From Antedon mediterranea (taxonomy: Eukaryota; Echinodermata; Crinoidea; Comatulida; Antedonidae), in contig NC_092680.1 in NCBI RefSeq assembly GCF_964355755.1, forward strand, positions 6,733,001 to 6,797,000: a stretch of DNA of 64,000 nucleotides, given 5' to 3'. The notes below the pieces were generated by a model. The model was given only the letters and a program-made list of their open reading frames with translations. It did no database searches and had not been told where the DNA came from. Shown piece by piece: positions 11,568 to 20,469 of this stretch (positions within the stretch are counted from its first letter, which is position 1; each line of letters begins with the position of its first letter). Made by a program: the position numbers and the translations under genes.

Positions 11568-11750
11568 TTACTTTCTGTTGTCGTCCATCCTACTGACCCA
11601 CATTTTAATGTGAGTTCTTGTTGGAGGTCTTTTTGTTTGTTTTGGAGCTCGGTTTTTGTAGCATTTTAATGGCCTTGGAGATGGTGGCTTCTCGAATGAT
11701 ATTTTTGGATCCATCTTATCACACACGGTCTTCTTCTTCCACTTAAACAT
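11568..11750 (-). CDS. Possible small basic protein, 60 aa, unidentified
   Basis: An ATG at 11748-11750 opens 60 codons (MFKWKKKTVCDKMDPK...), rich in Lys/Arg and Pro, with no membrane or signal segment. AATAAA on the minus strand (11521-11526) lies 42 bases past the stop, as expected for a compact 3' UTR. It sits between the divergent SMG5 and 12.67-kb genes. It could equally be the last exon of a larger gene or a chance frame. I do not recognise a family. Confidence 0.35.
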   Translation of the reverse strand: MFKWKKKTVCDKMDPKISFEKPPSPRPLKCYKNRAPKQTKRPPTRTHIKMWVSRMDDNRK

Positions 11751-11759
11751 GTCGGCCTA

Positions 11760-12650
11760 ACAAAGCCTAAACCTTCAAAAGTAAACATTTTAACAATTAT
11801 ATATGTATTTATGTATTAATTTACAATACAAGCTCAACAACACAATAAAACAATGATATAACTGGTTTTATCGACAGTAGTGTATATCACCATGGCCTGG
11901 GCGCGTGCGTGCTTAGCGAAGTTTTAGAGGACTACCATGCCTGTTATTCATAAGTACCTTATCACTGTTTTTAGAGTAATGTGTCGAGCAACTAGCTACT
12001 AATTGAAGACGATTTTTTTTCTCAAAGTGGATAAACGTCGTGTGTGGTATGGCCTACAAACTCTTCTTTAACTAAATAACGCGGCGCACTAGTTACCTAG
12101 CAATGCTTGGTAACAACGCTACTAAGAACGCAATGTGCAACGCGACACTCATCTTGGTCAGTCAAATTAGATTGGATAACAGAGGGTTTTGTACTAAAAT
12201 TTAATATAATTATATTGTCTTTTATTCATATATGTTAATAGCCTATATTATTTATATATTATTACGAGAACATTTATATTAAGTTGTAAACGATTATTAT
12301 TGATCTGTTTATCAACAGTTGCTATGTTAAGCTTCCCAAACAAAAGGAACGCAAGAATGTACGCGCAGCACAAATTGTCATTTGTGATTAGCCAAATGAC
12401 TTGCGTTGCATGGCGTCCTTGCGTTGTGCCCTAGGAAACTAAGATGTATCCATCAACAATACGTTGCGTAGATATTCTACTCATTCTATACTACTCACCG
12501 TGCGTTATAGAAACTTCGTAAGAACGAACTCCTCAACATTGGAACCATCGTTCGAAACATGCATTTGGTAAATTATTATTTTTAAAAAGATGTTACATCA
12601 TAATTTCAACAAGGTAATATGAAATATAATGTAGCGGCGCTGGCTATAGA
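11760..12650. other. Intergenic region between small ORF/SMG5 and the 846-aa gene
   Basis: AT-rich. At 12330-12445 there is a worn relative of the GCGTGGTTCCCACTAG MITE (AAGGAACGCAAGAATGTACG ... CGTCCTTGCGTTGTGCC). Both flanking genes probably have their promoters here, but I see no clear TATA box. Confidence 0.45.
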
Positions 12651-12671
12651 ATATCTTTGGTAATAATTAAT

Positions 12672-12853
12672 ATGGCACATTCTTATAAAAACCAACAACC
12701 ACCTCAGCAAGAAGAAAATATTGCTAACGAAGACAAATCGAACGAAACAGAACTTGACAGGGTAATTACAAGAGAAGTGCTTAAGCCTAGACCTAGTTCT
12801 AATGGACAAAAACAAGTATCTAGGCCTAGTGAAGCATGTGAACACACAACAAG
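12672..12853 (+). CDS. Unknown acidic protein, exon 1
   Basis: Sixty codons plus two bases. The ATG at 12672 is preferred over the upstream in-frame TTG at 12657. Ends ACAACAAG|GTTAGC. Confidence 0.72.
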
Positions 12854-15460
12854 GTTAGCTTTATACTGTGGTTGGCCTAAATGTAATTTTTGACCGTTCA
12901 CATCATTGTTAATGTTGAGAGAATGTTCTAGATACCTACATGCTAATTAAGAAAACTCAGCCTAGGCTAGGCCTTACCTGCATGCTAAAAAGTTTAAAAA
13001 GATGCACAAAAATATAAATATTGATAGGCCTATAGGCCTAGGCTTACGCCTAAATTAATAATATATTATATTCAATCGTATCGTTGTTTTCTCGATTTTA
13101 GAGGTTGTACAGAAGAAACGAGCTCTTTCGAATTTGAAAAACTTTGGCCTAGGCCTAGACCTAACCCTAGATCTTTGTATGAAATTGCTCATCAGTCTCC
13201 AGAATACAGTTTTCCTGATAACGTAATCTATGATGACGCCATGTTCTCATCAGATCTTGAAGACAACAGTTTATCGCTACGCAGTTCTTCACAAGCGACG
13301 CCTGTAGATGACTTACCGACCGAGCAAAAGGAAGATAATTACATTTGTATAGAAGACAACGTCAATCAGAGGATAGCGTCTAATGGTTTTAAAGAAACGA
13401 AAGCAGACTCGGATATAATGATTAATATGGCCGAAAATGAGGGCAATATTCAGATAGTAGGCTTGTGTGGCACCAGTAATAATAGGTCATATAGGCCTAG
13501 TGATCATTGTACTACTGTACTTAACGATGATGAACTGACCATTGTCGAGGAGACGAACATCGAGAATCTGGCAAGTGATGAGAAACAACGCACAACACCG
13601 TTAAACTTCACAAACTACCTGCTTTCAGGCGTACAAGACTACTTAGTACCAATTGCTGCACATTGTCGACCCTACAAGCACTCGTCGTCTGATGATAATG
13701 TTCTCACGGTGAACAATCATGTAACCTCTCATAATAGCATTGTCAGAGAATCATCATCAATAAGTCAAAAGAAGAAACGAAGAGACAAATATAAGGATGC
13801 AAACACTGTTAGATTAGAACCTATCGAAGAACGTGGGAAAGATAGGAGTCCTCCGCCGGCATCTTCCCTCCCGCCAGTTCCAGTCAGGTGGCTTGAAGAT
13901 ATAACAATGTCTTTAGCAGGTATGCTAGATACTTGCAAACAAGTTGTTTCTAAAAGTATCGATTCAGATTCTACTACGCCGACTCCACCGCTACCTGCAG
14001 AAATTATGGCTGTTGACGAATCCTGGTATTTCGGTGGTGGGCCCACTTTAGCCGATAGTCTGCTGAATGACGAAACCTTGCCGAAATTAGAAACTCTGAC
14101 TTCGGCCTTTATACCCGTTTGCGGAACCGTACCTTGTGATCAAGATGATGTGTTTCGTATCGAAGACACCAAACAGGTAACTTCGGAAGAATATACACGA
14201 GAACGTATCGGTCAAAGTAACGTAGATCCAACACTATTTTCTGCACCTACGAACCTGACGCACATAGATACCAATGATATCTTAAATATTTATCCTAGTT
14301 TTGGACACACTCATCCCACAGACACAGAAAGCGATGATATGTTAAAGGAAGATTTCTCCAAATACAACCGCAAGAATGCACAGACTACTGAACAGAAATT
14401 TGAAAATGTCGACGACCAATGGTTTGAACATTCAGCAACTAGGAATGTAGAGGAATTCTACAATATGATATACTCTGATGATCGACATTGGGATGAGATA
14501 ATCCCCTGCAATACCAATAGAAGCGCTGTTGAAGAAGTTGAATCGGAAGACGATGTTACATTAATCGATGTTTACCAAAGACCAATCAACAGAACGTCAG
14601 CTGTAACAGAAAGTGCTGCTGATGACTCTGGAGAAATAAATAAGGAGAATAATGTTGAAGAAACTTACGACGTCAACAATCTCCACATCGGAGTTTTTGC
14701 TTCAGAAAAAAAGTTCGATAACTTGCCCGAAAGCGATCACATTTTATTTGGTAATGGAAATTTTATATTAGAATCAGAAACATCTTCTCTTGACTATCAA
14801 CCTCTTCCTCTGGTCGCCTCGTCGCGTGTCATAGACTGTGAAACAGGTGAAATGAAGTCAAAATTGAATGTTCAACAGACATCTGCAGACGACGTACCTG
14901 CAGCATATTCAAATCATGTTAAGAATAGCGAAAAACCTGTGTTAAAAAGACATCATCTTAACGTTAGAAGTGACACCGTATTGACACATGTGACAACAAA
15001 ATGTGACATGTCAGGGAATGAAGATGTGCAGTGTAAATCATACCTATCGCGAAAAGTTTCGTTACAGGAACCGTGTTCACAATACAGCATAAACTCATTG
15101 GCTGATGACTCCATTGAGGATATTCTGATGGTGGAAAAAAGATGCATTGGCGGTGGTGGGAACATGGAGGTAAAGAAAAGAATTTACAGTAGCGTTTCAG
15201 AAGATAAACAAGTCAATCATACGACCGAAGAACAGATACGACTACTAGACGATGCTCTGCAGGATATTTCTCTCATTAACGAAGAAAATGTTGAGTGTTT
15301 ACAAGTTGAAAGGGATGGGTGCAACACAACGATTTCTAGGTCTAATCAAGATGAAATCCAGGACGACATTCAAGAAGAGGGATTGGTGCATACTGGCACT
15401 GCTTTCGCCGGGAGATACACTAACCAGGTGGATGATAAGGTTTCATCGCATATGAAATGA
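12672..15460 (+). CDS. Two-exon gene for an 846-aa acidic protein of unknown function
   Basis: Exon 1 (12672-12853) starts at ATG in MAHSYKNQQPPQQEE. Donor AAG|GTTAGC and acceptor TTCTCGATTTTAG|A join it in frame to exon 2 (13102-15460). The product is about 846 residues, strongly acidic, Ser/Asp/Glu-rich and low in hydrophobic segments, so it is probably largely disordered and intracellular. It has no signal peptide or membrane helix. The more ordered-looking patches are FEFEKLWPRPRPNPRSLYEI at the exon junction, PVPVRWLEDITMSLAGMLDT near residue 305, and ESWYFGGGPTLADSLL near residue 350. AATAAA lies at 15497-15502, 37 bases after the stop. The length of the open frame and coherent splicing argue for a real gene. 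I recognise no family. Confidence 0.75.
13102..15460 (+). CDS. Unknown acidic protein, exon 2
   Basis: A 2359-base exon open from the acceptor at 13101 to TGA at 15458-15460. Its first codons are built from the AGGCCTAG simple repeat, giving PRPRPNPRS. Confidence 0.78.
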
Positions 15461-15496
15461 AACAGTCAACTTATAAAAAGAAAGAAGCTTTTCATG

Positions 15497-15502
15497 AATA
15501 AA
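15497..15502 (+). terminator. Polyadenylation signal AATAAA of the 846-aa gene
   Basis: Canonical hexamer 37 bases downstream of the stop codon. Confidence 0.6.
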
Positions 15503-15509
15503 TAAGTTA

Positions 15510-16826
15510 CCCATTTCTGCTGCTGAGAATATTGCAATGTCACAGAATCTAATATGACGACAATGTTTAAGATATTTTGTAACAATACTTGTATTATAGT
15601 ACTAAGAGCTGAATCCACTTTTACTAAAGTGGGCATACAGTAATTACATAGAGATATTTTGGATCTAGATGCTAATCAAAAATAAATATAGTATTTTAAA
15701 TTGAGACAATATTGGACGTTATGTAATCAGGGACAAGCTGGGAGTGAAGATGCAGACAAAAAGGTCAACTTGTTTAGGCCTAGATTTATATTTTTCAAAG
15801 TTTTATCAGCGAGGCATGCAATTCATGCATTATTCATGCAGTCATCATGACGGTAATTCAACAGAACAAAGGCGAGCCCAATTGCAGTACGGTATCGACT
15901 GAGATAACCGATCATCTTCTCGTTTAGCATAATATAGCTAGATTAATACTATACTTTCATTCAATCAAAATGACGTTCATGATTGCATATTATACAATAT
16001 AATGCATATTTATGACGTAACGATTTGAGGCTAATTTGTTCATTTTTATGTGTTTGAACGTCTTGCAAGAAAATATGTGTTAAAAAGTTAAAATTTGTTT
16101 TAACTGCTAATTGGCTGAAATGAACCAAACTCCAATTTGAGGCTAATTTGTGCCATTTTTTATGTGACAGAAGGGGGCTGGAACCTGCCGCGGGTTGTAA
16201 AAGACATACGTTGTCAAGAGGTATCCCCTATCTATAATAGAAAACAATTACTGTGATAGTGATTATGTATGCATCATGAAAAATCCTATATCCTAAAAAT
16301 TGAGTAATTTGTGTTTTTTATGTGACAGAAGGCGGCAACCTGCTGCGGGTGGCAAAATACATACGGTAAAAAAAAAAAAGAGGTATTCCCTATAATAGAG
16401 AGCGATTACTGTATTGACGGTAATGGTAAAGATAGCTTTTATTTTTAAAATAGTTAAGTTAAATATTATTTCCTAAATTAACTTAACCCTCGAAATATCT
16501 CTCTTTTAAAATAAAAGAAAATATTAATTTTTATATTTAAAAAAAAGATTAGAAAGCAAGCTGGCACTCAAGAGTACTCAAATAGAACATTACCCGTTAA
16601 GCCACAAAGTACATGACAAAAACAAATGACAATATATGTATACGTGCTTCATAATGCGTAATTCATCAGACTGAGCGTCGTGAATAAAGGTTGAGATAGT
16701 TGCAGATCTCTCTGCAAGCGGTCGAGATGTAAAAAGGCGTCGAACACCTTGGATGCCGAACCAAACGATGCTGACGTCCCCTGCGCAACTAGTGGCGCCG
16801 CCACTGATTTACTACTACACCTTTGG
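15510..16826. other. Intergenic; diverged repeats
   Basis: At 16026, 16138 and 16300 the words GAGGCTAATTTGT...TTTTTATGTG recur. Two of these are followed by ACAGAAGG-GGC...CCTGC-GCGGGT...AAAGACATACG and a GAGGTAT-CCCTATAATAG block, so about 150 bp is tandemly repeated with divergence. No gene seen. Confidence 0.55.
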
Positions 16827-16835
16827 TGCCGGGGC
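16827..16835 (+). repeat. Left 9-bp target-site duplication TGCCGGGGC
   Basis: Exact direct match to 26994-27002, immediately outside the TIR end GCGATTTTTTTTTTCGTAC. Confidence 0.88.
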
Positions 16836-16930
16836 GCGATTTTTTTTTTCGTACATAAGTTGGGGACCCCCTCATGAAACGTCACAAAATAAACATGAAT
16901 AATTCATCAGTTAAATTTTCTTGTTCCGTG
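16836..16930 (+). repeat. Outer terminal inverted repeat, left
   Basis: 95 bp, 93 identical to the complement of 26899-26993. Starts GCGAT, then ten T, then CGTACATAAGTTGGGGACCC. Confidence 0.88.
16923..16930 (+). repeat. 8-bp target duplication of the nested minisatellite element, left
   Basis: GTTCCGTG here and at 18886-18893. The uninterrupted right arm (complement of 26899-26906) has it once, which defines the empty site. Confidence 0.85.
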
Positions 16931-16939
16931 CGTATCCGG

Positions 16940-17632
16940 ATATTCACCCCCTGGACATTTACCACCCGGAAAACTACCCCCCGGACAACCACCACCTGGA
17001 CCACTACCCCCTTAGGACAACTACCCCTTTAGGACAACTACCCCCCGGACAAATACCCCCCGGACAACTACCCCCTTAGGACAACTACCCCCTTAGGACA
17101 ACTACCCCCCGGACAACTACCCCCCGGACAATTACCCCCTAGGAACAATTACCCCCCGGACATTTACCCCCCGGACAATTACCCCCCGGACAATTACCCC
17201 CCGGACAACTACCTCTGACACAATACTCCCCGTAGGACAACTACTTCCTGGACAATACTCCGAGGGAAAATAATCTTTTAGGACAACTACCTCCGTAGGA
17301 CAACTAACCCCTGGACAACTACCCCCCGGACAATTACCCCCTAGGAACAATTACCCCCGGACAATTACCCCCTAGGAACAATTACGCCCTGACAACCCCC
17401 TCCCCCCCCCCCCACCCGGGTAATTACCCCGCGGACAACTACCTCTGACACAATACCGGGTAGGACAACTACCTCCTGGACCTGGACAATACTCCGAGGG
17501 CAAATAATATTTTAGGACAACTACCTCCGTAGGACAACTAACCCCTGGACAACTACCACCCAGAAAACTATCCCTTTAGAACAACTACCCCCCGGACGGA
17601 CAACTACCACCCAGACCATTCAACAACCTGAC
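16940..17632 (-). repeat. C-rich minisatellite, units of about 13-18 bp
   Basis: Dozens of variants of GGACAACTACCCCCC and CCTTAGGACAACTACCCC. The opposite strand can form runs of five to six G. The 72-codon frame at 17132-17350 is an artefact of the array. Confidence 0.9.
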
Positions 17633-18252
17633 TCTGCAACAGTGTATAATAGGAATTAATAACTATATTTTAATTCGTTACTTTGACGAATTACTATTCA
17701 TTATTGTAAACAAAAGTAAAAGATTGAACATAAATATAGCCTGGTTTAAACTGAAGATTGTCACACATGATCATAGGATAGTCGAACGTATTATATAGTA
17801 CTCCCTGTATTTACTGTAAAGACTGGGTTCGCTAATAATAATAATAATGTTTGCGTCAGGACAATGCTTCGATAACCACTGGTTTTAAAAGAATTAATTT
17901 TTGTCTCAAATTTGTCATATATGTATTTTTGTACACTTGAAGAATAATATCACTTTTGATATTTGACCTCAATGTTCACTCACCGAATAAACGGCGATCT
18001 TTAAATAAATTCCCCTCAAATAAACGGTGATCATGTCACTCCCATGAAACATCATATGGAATTAATAATCGGCGTCTATTTCCATTAGATTATACCCCCT
18101 CCCATTGAATAAACAACTTTCTTCCAATAAATGTCCACCTAAAAACCACCTAAACAATAAACAGCCCAGGCCGTTTTGTCAATAAATACGGTACTTTAAA
18201 TCTAGCACATCTAGGGTCTAGCGTGCTGTTAAACAGAATAATCGGTTAAAAA

Positions 18253-18569
18253 CGGGTGTTTCGAAACTAGAGACCCGAGACCAGAGACCCGAGACCCAAT
18301 ACGAAAAGGGAGACCTAAATATACGAAAAGAGAGACCCACGTACGAAAAGGGAGACCCTACTATACGAAAAGAGAGACCCTAATATACGAAAAGGGAGAC
18401 CTAAATATACGAAAAGGGAGACCCAAATTATACGAAAAGGGAGACCCCACTATACGAAAAGAGAGACCACACTATACGAAAAGGGAGACCCTAATATACG
18501 AAAAGGGAGACCCAAATATAGGTCTCCCTTTTCGTATTGGGTCTCGGGTCTCTAGTTTCGAAACACCCG
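18253..18569. mobile_element. Foldback element with an internal 22-bp GAGACC array
   Basis: TIRs CGGGTGTTTCGAAACTAGAG and CTCTAGTTTCGAAACACCCG enclose about ten copies of TATACGAAAAGGGAGACCC-like units. TTAAAAA occurs on both sides (18246-18252 and 18570-18576) as a possible 7-bp target duplication. A relative lies at 31491-31775. Confidence 0.78.
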
Positions 18570-18623
18570 TTAAAAACATATGATTTCATTTTTACAGAAA
18601 CCGTTTGTCTACTTTTGGATTGG

Positions 18624-18878
18624 GGGGGGGGGGGTAGTTGACCGGGGGGTAGTTGACCGGGGGGTAGTTATCCTAAGGGGGTAGTTATCCTAAGGGGGTA
18701 GTTGTCCGGGGGGTAGTTGTCCGGGGGGTTGTTATCCGGGGGGTTGTTATCCTAAGGGGGTAGTTGTCCTAAGGGGGTAGTTGTCCGGGGGGTAGTTGTC
18801 CGGGGGGTAGTTGTCCTAAGGGGGTAGTTGTCCGGGTGGTAAATATCCGGGGGGTAACTGTCTAGGGGGTAGGTGTCC
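18624..18878 (+). repeat. G-rich minisatellite, inverse of 16940-17632
   Basis: Units GGGGGTAGTTGTCCTAAG and GGGGGGTAGTTGTCC. Runs of four to six G recur every 13-18 bp. Confidence 0.9.
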
Positions 18879-19160
18879 TAGAACCGTTCCGTGTGCACCC
18901 AAGCGTATAGCAACAAGAAGTGATTACACAAGTGCGGTACGATTCTAGGCCTATCTCCGCTGTTGAAGAATAGCGGCGTTTTGTGTGGATTGTCGAAATA
19001 ATCGGCCTTTAGTTTATGGTGTTTTTAATATAATTTATTACTAAAGAATTACGTGTTAAAATTATAGTTTCTATTAATACTATTAGGCCTAATTATTAGT
19101 CTCTAAACCCATGTCTATTCTAGTAGTAGCTGTGTGTGACGTGTGTGTGCGTTAGGTATG

Positions 19161-19187
19161 ACCAAAGATAGTTACACTATCTTTGGT
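19161..19187. repeat. Short perfect hairpin
   Basis: ACCAAAGATAGT and ACTATCTTTGGT separated by three bases, flanked by GGTATGAC on both sides. Probably a remnant of a small insertion in the left arm; absent from the right arm. Confidence 0.6.
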
Positions 19188-19412
19188 ATGACACAATCCG
19201 AGTAATAAGTCAGCAAAATTAAACAATAAACATTACACAAAATTACATTTTTTATTCTCGTGGGTCAAATCTTCCCATCTCATGTGTTCATATACGCGCA
19301 TTTTTAAAGTTCCTTTGAGTACATTGCATATTGTTTGATAATTGATAGCAGAATTAAAAAAATACAGTACACAAATTATACACATTCTTTATTCTTGTGG
19401 GTCTAAGCTTTT

Positions 19413-20279
19413 AGTCTGGGAGCCCAGAAGGTTTTAATTAGCAATTTGAGTACAAAAGGTTTGAGGTGTGGAGTGTGTAGATATGGTCTATGGGACCCAG
19501 AAATGGCAATTCTTAAGTGACGGGTCCTGTTCAATTTTAGGGGGGAACCACCCAAATGACCCCTAAAATTGAATTTAATTAGCATATCGAGTACATCGAT
19601 CAAACCAATCCTAAAATGTTCTCCTAACTATCAGGAATCAAGATCCATAATTCTTAAGTGACCATTCCTGTGCTAAATTAACTTAAGAACGCACTTAATT
19701 AGTGCTGATTAGACATTTAATTAGCATTTTGAGTACATCAACGAAATTCACATGACATATACTTATGAACATACTGATTAAGGATTCATCATTCTTAAGT
19801 TTGAAATCCGGGGCCAAATCCACTTAAGAATGGGTCAAAGGTTAAAATAATTAAAATTCAAATTTAATTAGCATATCGAGTACATCGACCAAACCAATTC
19901 TAAAATGTTCTCTGACCTATCAGGAACCAAGATCCATAATTCTTAAGTGACCATTCCTGTGCTAAATTAACTTAAGAACGCACTTAATTAGTGCTAATTA
20001 GACATTTAATTAGCATTTTGAGTACATCAACGAAATTCACATGGCATATACTTATGAACATTCTGATTAAGGATTCATCATTCTTAAGTTTGAAATCCGG
20101 GGCCAAATCCACTTAAGAATGGGTCAAAGGTTAAAATAATTAAAATTCAAATTTAATTAGCATATCGAGTACATCGACCAAACCAATTCTAAAATGTTCT
20201 CTGATCTATCAGGAACCAAGATCCATAGTTCTTAAGTGACCATTCCTGTGCTAAATTAACTTAAGAACGCACTTAATTA
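19413..20279 (+). repeat. Inner subterminal arm, left: 289-bp tandem repeats with CTTAAG palindromes
   Basis: CAAATTTAATTAGCATATCG starts at about 19859 and again at about 20148, a period of 289 bp, with a partial earlier unit from about 19571. Each unit has four CTTAAG hexamers in both orientations (ATTCTTAAGTGACC, AACTTAAGAACGC, ATTCTTAAGTTTG, CCACTTAAGAATGG). The whole arm is inverted at 25573-26427. The minus-strand frame 19403-19603 and its twin at 26236-26532 are mirror artefacts. Confidence 0.88.
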
Positions 20280-20309
20280 CACTTGACTGGATTGTTTGAA
20301 TACGGTTTC

Positions 20310-20315
20310 TTTATT
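20310..20315 (-). terminator. Polyadenylation signal of the element ORF
   Basis: AATAAA on the minus strand, 155 bases past the stop of the 1550-aa frame and still inside the element. Confidence 0.5.
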
Positions 20316-20469
20316 TGGTATATCACAAAATCCACTTAAGAATATTTCTCTAAATGAATATTTCACTAAATGTCAAAATGTAAAAAAATCTATCATAAAA
20401 GTCTACATAAACTTCAGATAAAATCCACAACAACAGTTTTTTTCTTCTAGTGTCGATATTGTAATAACA

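Larger units (their letters stand above)
16931..18885. mobile_element. 1955-bp insertion with minisatellite inverted arms, nested in the left TIR
   Basis: Bounded by an exact 8-bp duplication, GTTCCGTG. The left arm (about 16940-17632) is a C-rich array of GGACAACTACCCCC units. The right arm (about 18624-18878) is the inverse, G-rich GGGGGTAGTTGTCC. The ends align as weak TIRs (CGTATCCGGATATTCACCCC against the complement GGTTCTAGGACACCTACCCC). The centre is AT-rich with scattered AATAAACGGTGATC-type words and a further nested foldback at 18253-18569. No coding capacity is visible, so it would depend on a transposase in trans. The 8-bp duplication would fit hAT-type elements but the termini do not show the hAT consensus. 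Confidence 0.8.

Noticed and set aside
19403-19603. Minus-strand 66-codon frame with an identical N-terminal stretch to the plus-strand frame at 26236-26532
   Set aside because: The two frames are mirror images created by the inverted subterminal arms; the codons are AT-rich repeat sequence with no domain.
19859-20279. CRISPR-like regularly spaced repeats
   Set aside because: The whole 289-bp unit is repeated, not short repeats with variable spacers, and the context is an animal genome.
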